Positions 43,654 to 52,203 of a DNA stretch of 64,000 bases are shown here, in pieces. The notes under the pieces are model-generated. The model saw only the letters and a list, made by a program, of their open reading frames with translations. It was not told where the DNA came from and made no database searches. Source of the stretch: Roseiarcus sp043784465 (lineage in GTDB: Bacteria; Pseudomonadota; Alphaproteobacteria; Rhizobiales; Beijerinckiaceae); the NCBI GenBank assembly GCA_043784465.1, contig JAYVYJ010000002.1, positions 24,510 through 88,509 on the forward strand, in the 5' to 3' direction. The translations under genes were made by a program, and so were the position numbers. Positions within the stretch are counted from its first letter, which is position 1. The number at the start of each line of letters is the position of its first letter.

Positions 43654-45378
43654 GTGAAGCTCGCCGCCGCGCCGGCTTCCTGGCTGCGTTCGAACGCCAT
43701 CGGCCATGTCGCGATCGCCGTGCCCGTGGGGGCGCTGGCGGGGCTCTGCGTGACGGCGATGACGGCGCTGGCTGAAGCCGCGCATATCGCGATCTATGGC
43801 CTCGCCTTCGACGAGCGGCTGAGCGCAAAGGCGGAGGTGTCGTTCCTGGCGGCGCTGGCTGCGCTGTGCGGCGGCGGGTTCGTGCTGGGACAACTCGACC
43901 GGTTTCGCCAGCGTAACGGTTCGCGCGCCATCGTCGATCCCGTGGAGGCCAACGCGCTCTATGGCGGGCGCCTGTCGCTGCGCGACGGCTTCCTGCTGGT
44001 CGGGATGACGTTGCTGTCGAACGGTGTCGGCGCCTCGGTGGGGCTGGAGGCGGGCTATGCGCAGATCGGTTCGGCGCTTGCTTCGCGCGTCGGCCAGACG
44101 CTGCGCCTGCGGCGGCAGGATCTGCGGATGCTGTTGGGCTGCGGGGCGGCGGGAGCCATCTCGGCCGCATTCGGCGCGCCGCTGACGGGCGCGTTCTACG
44201 CCTTCGAACTCATCATCGGCGCCTACACGCTAGGCACCGCCGCACCGGTACTGGCGGCGGCGGTGGCGGGGCGGCTGGCGGTGCATGTGCTGGGCGGGGC
44301 GCCCTATTCGATTGAGGCGCCGCCGGTGCCGCCGTTCGGCGTGCTGCCCTATCTGGCGCTGGCGGGGCTGGGGTTGATCTCGGCGATGTTGGGCGTGGCG
44401 GCGATGCGCGCGGCCTCGACGATGGAGCGGGCGTTCCGGCTGCTGCCGGTATGGATGCGCACGGCGACTGGAGGCGCGATGGTGGCCGGGCTTGCGGCGC
44501 TGACGCCGCAGGCGCTGGGGGCCGGTCATGGCGCGCTGGCGCTCGACATGCCGCGCGCGATGACCGCGCCGACGCTGGTGACGCTCATCGGGCTCAAGCT
44601 CAGCGCGTGCCTGATTTCGCTGGCGAGCGGCTTTCGCGGCGGGCTGTTCTTCGCGTCGCTGTTCGTCGGAGCTTTGCTGGGCAAATTATATGCGCTTGGC
44701 GTCACGGCGGCCGCGCCTTCCCTGGGGCTCGACGCTACGGCCTGCGCGTTCGCAGGCATGGCGACGCTGGGCGCGGCGATTGTAGGGGGGCCGCTGACGA
44801 TGGCGTTTCTGGTGCTGGAAAGCTCGGGCGACGTGGGGCTGGCGGGGCCGGTGCTGGCCGGCTGCGTCGCCAGCCATCTGACGGTGAAGGCCATTTTTGG
44901 CTATTCGTTCTCGACCTGGCGGTTGCATCTGCGCGGCGAGGACATTGCGGGCGCCCAGGACGTCGGCTGGGCGCGGACGCTGCTGGTGGCGAGCCTGATG
45001 GACACGGCGGCGCCCCTCTCGCCGGCGCGCGCGACGCTCGCGACGTTCCGCCTCGCCCATCCGCTCGGCGGCCCGCCCTTTGTCGCGCTCGCCGACGCGG
45101 ATGGGCGCTACGCCGGGCTCGTTGCGACGGCGCAGGCGCATGTGGAGGGGGCCGAGGGCGATGCGATTTCGACGTTGGCGCGGCTTCGGGAGGCGACGCT
45201 GAGGCCCGATCACAACATCCGGCAGGCGCTCGACGCCTTCGCGCAGGCGCAATCGGAGGTGCTGGCCGTCGCCGACGCGCAGGGGAAGGTGGTCGGCGTG
45301 CTGCGCGAGGCTTATGCCGCGCGACGCTATGCGGCCGCACAGGAACTGGCGGCTTCGGGGGCGCTGGGCGGAGCGTGA
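43654..45378 (+). CDS. CLC-family anion channel/antiporter with atypical selectivity motifs
   Basis: A 574-residue membrane protein. CLC features are the gating-glutamate region NGVGASVGLEAGYAQIGS (Glu132), the AAGAISAAFGAPLTGAFYAFEL helix, SGFRGGLFFASLFVGALLG and GAAIVGGPLTMAFLVLESSG. The usual GSGIP chloride motif is not recognisable (the corresponding place reads DPVEANALYGG) and the GREGP motif is GLEAG. A C-terminal region of about 130 residues resembles a degenerate CBS pair (VALADADGRYAGLV, VLAVADAQGKVVGVL). GTG start at 43654, 17 nt after the carD terminator. Confidence 0.85.
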   Translation: MKLAAAPASWLRSNAIGHVAIAVPVGALAGLCVTAMTALAEAAHIAIYGLAFDERLSAKAEVSFLAALAALCGGGFVLGQLDRFRQRNGSRAIVDPVEANALYGGRLSLRDGFLLVGMTLLSNGVGASVGLEAGYAQIGSALASRVGQTLRLRRQDLRMLLGCGAAGAISAAFGAPLTGAFYAFELIIGAYTLGTAAPVLAAAVAGRLAVHVLGGAPYSIEAPPVPPFGVLPYLALAGLGLISAMLGVAAMRAASTMERAFRLLPVWMRTATGGAMVAGLAALTPQALGAGHGALALDMPRAMTAPTLVTLIGLKLSACLISLASGFRGGLFFASLFVGALLGKLYALGVTAAAPSLGLDATACAFAGMATLGAAIVGGPLTMAFLVLESSGDVGLAGPVLAGCVASHLTVKAIFGYSFSTWRLHLRGEDIAGAQDVGWARTLLVASLMDTAAPLSPARATLATFRLAHPLGGPPFVALADADGRYAGLVATAQAHVEGAEGDAISTLARLREATLRPDHNIRQALDAFAQAQSEVLAVADAQGKVVGVLREAYAARRYAAAQELAASGALGGA

Positions 45379-45723
45379 CAAATAAGAGACGCGTCGAAGC
45401 GCCGCCACCTGAACTGGCTCAAGGCTTGCAACCTTGCCCGGACAGGGGCTTGCGCAGGCTCTGACTTTGGGTTTTGCTGTCGAAAAGCTGAAGACTCACC
45501 TGAAAATTCCGGCGTCCCGCCCTCCGTGGCCGCCGCGATGCGAATGAAGCCGCTCAAGCAGGGCTTCCCAAGACGGGCCGCGACAAACGGGCCCAGACAA
45601 ACGTGCCCAGACAAACGGGCGGTGCGCCGCTTGTCTCAGTTCGGGACAAAGTTTTACCTTTAATTAAGCATTCAATCGCACGTTGAACCCAAGCACAGAA
45701 TACCCACCATTTCGGAGCCCGAA
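45379..45723. other. Intergenic region of 345 nt upstream of the prkA operon
   Basis: No gene is recognised. It holds three tandem 14-bp repeats (45582-45623, listed separately), then CTTGTC and GGGACAAAG as a loose dyad at 45630-45653, and an AT-richer stretch (45655-45680) where the promoter probably lies. GGAG at 45714-45717 is the prkA ribosome binding site. Confidence 0.6.
45582..45623 (+). repeat. Three tandem 14-bp direct repeats upstream of prkA
   Basis: GACAAACGGGCCCA, GACAAACGTGCCCA and GACAAACGGGCGGT follow each other with a strict 14-bp period, 100-140 bp before the prkA start. The spacing and location suggest a multi-site operator for an unknown regulator. Too few, and without spacers, to be a CRISPR. 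Confidence 0.85.
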
Positions 45724-47718
45724 ATGAACGCCAAGGCGGCAACCGCATTCGCGACTTCCCCACCTCGCGCCGAACTGAAAGGTTCGAACGTGTTCGAGAG
45801 GTTCTCCTCGGCCTGGGCGCGAGAACGGCGCGTGTCGATGACGCTGATGGAATATCTGGACGGCTGCAAGGACGACCCCACTTTCTACGCCAGTGCGGCC
45901 GAACGCATGATCGCGGCGATCGGCGAACCGACCGTCGTGGACACCTCCAAGGATTCGCGGTTGGGGCGCGTTTTCCTCAACCGGACGATCAAGATCTATC
46001 CGACCATGACCGGCTTTTTCGGCATGGAGGACACGATCCAGCGCGTCGTCAGCTATTTCAACCACGCCGCGCAGGGGCTCGAAGAGCGCAAGCAGGTGCT
46101 TTATCTATTGGGGCCGGTTGGCGGCGGCAAATCCTCGCTGGCCGAGCGGCTGAAGGCGCTGATCGAGACGCAGCCGATCTACGTTCTGGCGGCGGGGGAA
46201 GAACTGAGCCCGGTGTTCGAATCGCCGCTGGGCCTGTTTCGTCCCGATCAGATGAGCGAGATGCTGGAGAGGCAATACAACATCCCGTTGCGCAAATTGA
46301 CCGGCGTCTGCTCGCCCTGGGCGACCAAGCGGCTCGACGAATTCGACGGCGACCTCACGCGCTTCAACGTCGTCAAACTTTATCCCAGCAAGTTGCGCCA
46401 GATTGGCGTCGCCAAGACCGAACCCGGCGACGAGAACAATCAGGATATCTCGGCGCTGGTCGGCAAGGTCGACATTCGTAAGCTGGAGCACTTCTCGCAG
46501 CATGACCCCGACGCGTACAGCTATTCGGGCGGCCTCAACCGCACGACGCAGGGAATGCTGGAATTCGTCGAAATGTTCAAGGCGCCGATCAAGGTGCTGC
46601 ATCCGCTGCTGACGGCGACGCAGGAGGGCAATTACGCGGGAACCGAGAACCTCGGCGCCATGCCCTATCAGGGCGTAATCCTGGCGCACTCGAACGAAAG
46701 CGAGTGGGAGCAGTTCAAGAACAACAGGAATAACGAAGCGTTCCTCGACCGCATCTGCGTTGTCAAGGTGCCCTATTGCCTGCGTGCGACCGAAGAGGCG
46801 CAAATTTATCACAAGCTGCTGGAAGGCAGCGAGTTGAGCCAGGCGATCTGCGCGCCCGAGGTGCTGGAGATACTCGCGCGCTTCTGCGTATTGTCGCGGC
46901 TCAAGGAGCATCAGAACTCGCCGATCTATTCCAAGATGCGCGTCTTCAACGGCGACAATCTGAAGGACACCGACCCCAAGGCGAAGTCGATTCAGGAGTA
47001 TCGCGAAGCGGCCGGCGTCTCGGAGGGCATGAACGGGATCTCGACGCGCTTCGCCTTCAAGGTGCTGTCGGAGACGTTCAACTACGACAACGAGGAGATT
47101 GCAGCCGATCCCGTGCATCTGATGTATGTGCTGGAGCAGGCGCTCAAGCGCGAGCAGTTCCCCAAGGAGGTCGAAGAGCGCTACGTCGATTTCATCAAAT
47201 CGCAACTGGCGCCGCGTTATGCGGAGTTCATCGGCCGGGAAATCCAGAAAGCCTATATCGAATCCTACAGCGAATACGGGCAAAACCTGTTCAACCGCTA
47301 CATCGCCTATGCCGATGCCTGGATCGAGGATCAGGACTATAAGGACGCGGACACAGGGCAGGTGTTCGACCGCAAGATTCTCGACACCGAGCTTTCCAAG
47401 ATCGAGAAGCCGGCTGGGATCGCCAACCCGAAGGATTTCCGCAACGAGATCGTCAAATTCGCGTTGCGTGCGCGCGCCAATCATGGCGGCAAGAACCCGT
47501 CGTGGACGTCTTACGAGAAAATCCGCGAAGTGATCGAGAAGCGGATGTTCAGCCAGGTGGAGGAACTGTTGCCGGTCATTAGCTTCGGGGCGAAACAGGA
47601 CACCAAGACCGAGAAGCAGCATGAAGAATTTCTCGATCGTATGAAATCCCGCGGATATACGGAACGGCAGGTTCGACGGCTGGTTGAATGGTACATGCGC
47701 GTCAACAAGGCCGGGTAG
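45724..47718 (+). CDS. prkA: PrkA-family serine protein kinase (YeaG)
   Basis: PrkA/YeaG is an AAA-fold protein with a C-terminal kinase-like region; it acts in nutrient-stress and stationary-phase responses. The 664-residue protein has TGFFGMEDTIQRVVSYF, Walker A GPVGGGKSS at 130-138, YSGGLNRTTQGMLEFVEMFK, LAHSNESEWEQFKNNRNNEAFLDR and the C-terminal PrkA domain. Downstream yeaH and spoVR homologues complete the conserved stress cluster. Confidence 0.95.
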   Translation: MNAKAATAFATSPPRAELKGSNVFERFSSAWARERRVSMTLMEYLDGCKDDPTFYASAAERMIAAIGEPTVVDTSKDSRLGRVFLNRTIKIYPTMTGFFGMEDTIQRVVSYFNHAAQGLEERKQVLYLLGPVGGGKSSLAERLKALIETQPIYVLAAGEELSPVFESPLGLFRPDQMSEMLERQYNIPLRKLTGVCSPWATKRLDEFDGDLTRFNVVKLYPSKLRQIGVAKTEPGDENNQDISALVGKVDIRKLEHFSQHDPDAYSYSGGLNRTTQGMLEFVEMFKAPIKVLHPLLTATQEGNYAGTENLGAMPYQGVILAHSNESEWEQFKNNRNNEAFLDRICVVKVPYCLRATEEAQIYHKLLEGSELSQAICAPEVLEILARFCVLSRLKEHQNSPIYSKMRVFNGDNLKDTDPKAKSIQEYREAAGVSEGMNGISTRFAFKVLSETFNYDNEEIAADPVHLMYVLEQALKREQFPKEVEERYVDFIKSQLAPRYAEFIGREIQKAYIESYSEYGQNLFNRYIAYADAWIEDQDYKDADTGQVFDRKILDTELSKIEKPAGIANPKDFRNEIVKFALRARANHGGKNPSWTSYEKIREVIEKRMFSQVEELLPVISFGAKQDTKTEKQHEEFLDRMKSRGYTERQVRRLVEWYMRVNKAG

Positions 47719-47736
47719 CGGACCGAGGAACAAAGA

Positions 47737-49047
47737 ATGCCCCAGTTCATCGACCGGCGTCTGAATCCACGGGACAAGAGCCTCGGCAACCGGATGCGCT
47801 TCCTCAAAAGGTCGCGCGCCCGGATCAAGGAGGCGGTCGATAAGGCGGTGCGGGAACGCTCGATCGGCGACGCCGCCAAGGGCGGTTCGGTCTCCATCCC
47901 CACCGATGGCATCAACGAGCCGTTTTTTCATGAATCCGACCAGGGCGGCAATCGCGAGCGCGTGTTGCCCGGCAACAAGGAATTTGTCACCGGCGACCGG
48001 ATCGACAAGCCCAAGGGTGGGGGCGGCGGGCGCGGACGCAAAGGGGCGCAGGACGGCGACGGCGAGGACGAATTTAATTTTGCGCTGACGGAAGCCGAAT
48101 TTCTGGACCTGCTGTTCGAGGATCTCGAACTTCCCGATCTCATCAAGTCCTCGATCAAGGACGCCAAGCTGGCCGAACCGCGCCGGGCGGGGTATTCCGC
48201 CGACGGGTTGATCCCCAATCTCAACGTGCTGCGCACGATGCGCCACAGCCTGAGCCGGCGGCTCGCACTGCGCCGCCCGAGCCGCTCGGAGGTCGAGAAG
48301 ATCGAGGCGCGGCTGGCGGAAATCGGCGAGACGCCTTCGAGCGAGGCGTTGAAGGCGGAAGCCGCCGAACTGCATGTCGAGTTGAAGCGCCTCAAGCATT
48401 TGTTGCGCGTCGTGCCGTTCATCGATCCCATCGACGTGCGTTACAACCGGTTCTCACGCGTGACCGTGCCACGCGCGAAGGCGGTGATGTTTTGTCTGAT
48501 GGACGTGTCGGCTTCGATGGGCGAGCGGGAGAAGGACCTCGCCAAACGGTTCTTTATCCTGCTGCACCTGTTCTTGAAGCGCAAATATGAACGCGTCGAC
48601 GTGGTGTTTGTGCGGCATACGCACGAGGCCAAGGAGGTTGACGAGCACGAATTTTTCTACGGCCGCGAGACGGGCGGCACGGTGGTGTCGTCGGCGCTCG
48701 AAGAGATGATTGAGATCAGGGACAAACGCTATTCCCCCGCCGAGTGGAACATCTATTGCGCCGAGGCTTCGGACGGCGACAATTCGGGCGGCGACACCGA
48801 GCGCTGCCTACAGTTGCTGACCGACGAAATCCTGCCCTCGACACAATATTTCGCTTACATCGAGATCGCTGACCGCGACATGTCCTCGCACTGGAGCGGC
48901 GGCGATCTGAAAGAGCTTTGGCGCGGCTATTCGAGCCTGACCGATGTCGCGAAGAATTTCGCGATGCGCAAGGTGTCGAACCCGGCGGACATTTATCCTG
49001 TATTCAGGGAATTGTTCGCCCGGCAGCGGGAGAAGGCGACGACATGA
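47737..49047 (+). CDS. yeaH: YeaH/YhbH-family protein (DUF444, von Willebrand A-like)
   Basis: A 436-residue protein. The N-terminus FIDRRLNPRDKSLGNRMRFLKR and the Gly-rich linker (KGGGGGRGRKG) are typical; the C-terminal half has a von Willebrand A fold with the metal-site motif DVSASMGE near residue 256 and EEASDGDN-like CAEASDGDNSGGDT. Functional partner of PrkA and SpoVR in many bacteria, exact biochemical role unknown. Starts 18 nt after prkA. Confidence 0.94.
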   Translation: MPQFIDRRLNPRDKSLGNRMRFLKRSRARIKEAVDKAVRERSIGDAAKGGSVSIPTDGINEPFFHESDQGGNRERVLPGNKEFVTGDRIDKPKGGGGGRGRKGAQDGDGEDEFNFALTEAEFLDLLFEDLELPDLIKSSIKDAKLAEPRRAGYSADGLIPNLNVLRTMRHSLSRRLALRRPSRSEVEKIEARLAEIGETPSSEALKAEAAELHVELKRLKHLLRVVPFIDPIDVRYNRFSRVTVPRAKAVMFCLMDVSASMGEREKDLAKRFFILLHLFLKRKYERVDVVFVRHTHEAKEVDEHEFFYGRETGGTVVSSALEEMIEIRDKRYSPAEWNIYCAEASDGDNSGGDTERCLQLLTDEILPSTQYFAYIEIADRDMSSHWSGGDLKELWRGYSSLTDVAKNFAMRKVSNPADIYPVFRELFARQREKATT

Positions 49048-50555
49048 ACGAGACGGCGGGACGCCCCCGGGCCGAGAAGCCTCTGTTTGAAGGCGCGGAA
49101 TGGGATTTCGCGCTGATGCAAACGGTCTATGAGGCGGTGCAGGACGTCGCGCTCAACGACCTCGGCCTCGACGTTTTCCCCAACCAGATCGAGGTCATCT
49201 CCGCCGAACAGATGCTCGACGCTTATTCGTCCGTCGGCATGCCGCTGATGTATTCGCACTGGTCTTTTGGCAAACGTTTCGTGCGCGACGAGATGCTCTA
49301 TCGCAAGGGCTATCAGGCGCTGGCCTATGAAATCGTCATCAACTCGAACCCCTGCATCAGCTATTATATGGAAGAGAACTCCATGGCGATGCAGACGCTG
49401 GTGCTGGCGCATGCGGCGTTCGGGCACAATCATTTCTTCAAGAACAATTACATGTTCCAGCAATGGACGGACCCCAACGGGATTCTGGACTATCTGGAAT
49501 TCGCCAAGCGCTATGTCGCGGAGTGCGAGGAGAAGCACGGGCAAGAGGCGGTCGAGTCGATCCTCGACGCGGCGCATGCGTTGCAGAACCAGAGCGTGTT
49601 TCGCTATCGCCGTGCGAGCAAGATGAAGCTGTCCGACTACGAGAAACGGCGGCGAGAACGGCAGGCGGACGCGGACGCTTCGTTCAATGACATCTGGCGC
49701 ACCGTTCCAAGCTTCGGCAAGGCGAAGCCGCCGACTTCGGCCGAACTCGAAGCCGCCGAGCGCAAGCTGCGGCATCGGCTGCCGGAAGAAAATCTGCTGT
49801 ATTTTTTAGAGAAGAACAGTCCGATCCTGCATCCCTGGCAGCGGGAGTTGCTGCGCATCGTGCGCAATACGTCGCAATATTTTTACCCGCAGCGGCAGAC
49901 CAAGCTGATGAACGAAGGCTGCGCTACGTTCATCCATTATTACATCGTCAACGCGCTTTATGACCGGGGGCTGATCTCCGAAGGCGCGCTGCTGGAAATC
50001 CTGCATAGCCACAGCAACGTGGTTTATCAGACCGAGTTCGACCACCCGCAACACAGCGGCATCAATCCTTACGCGCTTGGCTTTGCGATGATGGAGGACA
50101 TCAAGCGCATCTGCCTCGCGCCGACGGAAGAGGACCGCGCCTGGTTCCCCGACATTGCAGGATGTCAGAACTGGCGCGCCGCGCTTAAGGAGATCTGGGC
50201 GACCTATCGCGACGAGTCGTTCGTCCGTCAGTATTTGAGCCCGCATCTGATCCGCAAGTTCAAGTTCTTCGTGCTGACCGACAGGGCGTCGGAATCCGAA
50301 TACGGCATCGGCGCCATCCATGACGACGAGGGCTATCGGCGCGTGCGCAATGCGCTGGCCGACACTTATGACGTCGCTGCGCGCGACCCCGACATTCAGG
50401 TGATCGACGTCGACCTGCTGGGCGACCGCAAGCTGGTGATGCGTCACAAGCGCCGCAACAGCGTGCCGCTGGCCGAGGGCGACCGCGACAAGGTGATGCG
50501 ACACGTCAAACGCCTGTGGGGCTATGACGCGGTCATGCACGAGGAAGACGCCTGA
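49044..50555 (+). CDS. SpoVR-family protein (YcgB)
   Basis: A 503-residue protein with family signatures YSHWSFGKRF, EIVINSNPCISYYMEENS, HAAFGHNHFFKNNYMF, EKNSPILHPWQRELLRIVR and NEGCATFIHYYI. The conserved His and Glu residues in these suggest a metal site. ATG overlaps the yeaH stop, making the third gene of the prkA cluster. Confidence 0.95.
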   Translation: MNETAGRPRAEKPLFEGAEWDFALMQTVYEAVQDVALNDLGLDVFPNQIEVISAEQMLDAYSSVGMPLMYSHWSFGKRFVRDEMLYRKGYQALAYEIVINSNPCISYYMEENSMAMQTLVLAHAAFGHNHFFKNNYMFQQWTDPNGILDYLEFAKRYVAECEEKHGQEAVESILDAAHALQNQSVFRYRRASKMKLSDYEKRRRERQADADASFNDIWRTVPSFGKAKPPTSAELEAAERKLRHRLPEENLLYFLEKNSPILHPWQRELLRIVRNTSQYFYPQRQTKLMNEGCATFIHYYIVNALYDRGLISEGALLEILHSHSNVVYQTEFDHPQHSGINPYALGFAMMEDIKRICLAPTEEDRAWFPDIAGCQNWRAALKEIWATYRDESFVRQYLSPHLIRKFKFFVLTDRASESEYGIGAIHDDEGYRRVRNALADTYDVAARDPDIQVIDVDLLGDRKLVMRHKRRNSVPLAEGDRDKVMRHVKRLWGYDAVMHEEDA

Positions 50556-51251
50556 TTGCCGCTCGATCTGATCTGTCTCGACGCGGATGACACGCTGTGG
50601 GACCACGAAAGCTATTTTCAGGACTCGGCGCGGCGTTATCACGCGCTGCTGACAGCGTTCATCGACCCCGCACGGAGCGAGGCGCGATTGATCGAAGCGG
50701 AAGGGCGCAACCTTCATGTCTATGGCTACGGGGTGAAGGGCTTCACGCTGTCGATGCTGGAGACGGCGCTGGAGATTGGCGGCGACGCGCTGCCCGCAGC
50801 GACGGTGAGGGAAATTCTCGCGCTCGGGCGCGAACTGATGCGCCATCCCATTTCGCCGCTGCCCGGCGTCGCCGACACCCTGCCTGAACTGAAGCGAAGG
50901 GCGCGACTGGTGCTGGTCACCAAGGGCGATCTGTTTCATCAGGAGTCGAAGCTCGCCGCCTCAGGGTTGGGCGAACATTTCGAAGGCGTGGAGATCGTCA
51001 GCGAGAAGACCCCCCAGGTTTACGCGCGGATTTTCGCGCGTTACGGAGCAGGGCCTCAACGCGCCCTGATGGTCGGCAATTCGCTGCGGTCGGACATACT
51101 GCCGGCGCTGGAGGCCGGCGCCTACGCCGTGCATATTCCGAACGAATTCGAGTGGTCGCACGAACGGGCCACGGCGCCGGTGGGCGAACGGCGGTTCACC
51201 GCCCTTCGCGCCTTCGCGGACTTGCCGGGCTGGCTCGATCGGCTTGGCTAA
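50556..51251 (+). CDS. HAD-family phosphatase coupled to the spoVR gene
   Basis: A 231-residue haloacid-dehalogenase fold enzyme: motif I DADDTLWD, motif II VLVTKG, Lys in SEKTPQVY and motif IV VGNSLRSDILPALEAG. It is a small-molecule phosphatase of unknown substrate. The TTG start lies directly after the spoVR stop with no gap, so it is translated by re-initiation and belongs to the same operon. A TTG start implies low expression. Confidence 0.9.
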   Translation: MPLDLICLDADDTLWDHESYFQDSARRYHALLTAFIDPARSEARLIEAEGRNLHVYGYGVKGFTLSMLETALEIGGDALPAATVREILALGRELMRHPISPLPGVADTLPELKRRARLVLVTKGDLFHQESKLAASGLGEHFEGVEIVSEKTPQVYARIFARYGAGPQRALMVGNSLRSDILPALEAGAYAVHIPNEFEWSHERATAPVGERRFTALRAFADLPGWLDRLG

Positions 51252-51263
51252 CGACACGGCGCT

Positions 51264-51959
51264 TTACAGCACCTTGCGCAGCGAAGCCTCGATCCGCCCG
51301 CCGCAATAGGCGTCGCCATAATCGGCCCGCGCCTTCGCGGCGAGTTGGGCGAGCGCGGGGAGGGCGGCGACGCGCTGCGTCAGCGCGGCGGTCATCGGCG
51401 CGTGCTCTTCGAGTTGCTCCTTGAGCGTCGGGAAGCGGTCGGCGATCGTCCCCCAGAGGATCGCCGTCATGACATCCGCGACGCCAGGTTCCGCTTCGCC
51501 CAGCATCGTCCCCGCCTTGCGGGTTAAACCGTGGCGGCGGCCGATCTCCTCGCCGAACGTCATCCAGGCGCTGAGGCGCGGGACAAAACCCTCCCAGCGA
51601 GGAGGCGTCCACATCAGGCGGCCGCCGTCGAGGGTGAGGTCGTCGATGACGTCGTTGGCGTCCATCACGATCTTGAGGGTCAAAGCGCGCAGTTTGGGGT
51701 CTTCGGGCAATAATTTCAGGGTGTCGCCGAGATAGAGCACAATCGCGGGCATCTGCGAGATCGCGAACCCGGTCTTGTTGTCGACAAGCAGAGGCGGACC
51801 CATGAAGGGAACTGGCATCTGGCGCAACGGCCCGTCCATCATTTTCGAGATCTCCTCGCCGTCGTGCTCGCTCCAGGTTTTGCCCGCAAAGGCGAGGAGG
51901 GCGCGCACGAACTGGCCGCGAAACGGGATCGGCCAGTAGTAGAGTTCGTAATCTGACAT
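51264..51959 (-). CDS. Glutathione S-transferase family protein
   Basis: A 231-residue GST: thioredoxin-like N-terminus (YELYYWPIPFRGQFVRALLAFAG), the cis-Pro region with QMPVPFMGPPLLVDN and the gamma-glutamyl site AISQMPAIVLYLG, followed by an all-helical C-terminal domain. The catalytic residue could be Tyr or Ser of the YYWP/FRGQ segment. Substrate unknown. It converges on the HAD gene with 12 nt between stops. Confidence 0.88.
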   Translation of the reverse strand: MSDYELYYWPIPFRGQFVRALLAFAGKTWSEHDGEEISKMMDGPLRQMPVPFMGPPLLVDNKTGFAISQMPAIVLYLGDTLKLLPEDPKLRALTLKIVMDANDVIDDLTLDGGRLMWTPPRWEGFVPRLSAWMTFGEEIGRRHGLTRKAGTMLGEAEPGVADVMTAILWGTIADRFPTLKEQLEEHAPMTAALTQRVAALPALAQLAAKARADYGDAYCGGRIEASLRKVL

Positions 51960-52105
51960 GCGGTGGCGCTCCGGCGAAAAACTCGCGGTATCACAAGAAC
52001 GCCCCGGTTTCGCGTATGTTCGGATGTGGCGTCAACTTGACACGCGGCCGGGGCACCTCTAACGGGAACACTTATTCGAATGGCTAAGGGTCACACGAAC
52101 CGCCT

Positions 52106-52124
52106 GATCTTGTCTGACAAGATC
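52106..52124. promoter_or_regulatory. Perfect 8-bp dyad in the ffh leader
   Basis: GATCTTGT-CTG-ACAAGATC is a perfect inverted repeat about 80 nt before the ffh start. A TTGACA hexamer at 52037-52042 could be the -35 of the ffh promoter, placing the dyad in the 5' untranslated region as a hairpin or just downstream of the start site as an operator. Confidence 0.45.
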
Positions 52125-52203
52125 GGCCCCGTCCGGCAGCGCGTTTGCGCCCCCGGGCGCGATGCGTGTTGGCGTGGCTTCATCGAACCTGTGGAGCGAA
52201 CGC

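Noticed and set aside
45582..45623. Possible CRISPR remnant
   Set aside because: Three 14-bp units are directly adjacent with no spacers, and no cas gene is nearby.
46105..48399. 764-codon open frame on the minus strand
   Set aside because: Antisense to prkA and yeaH, which carry clear family motifs; translation has no recognisable domain.
52080..52203. Small protein-coding frame in the ffh leader (MAKGHTNRL...)
   Set aside because: The frame runs on into ffh in the wrong register, has no clear ribosome binding site and matches nothing I know; the dyad inside it suggests a regulatory role.
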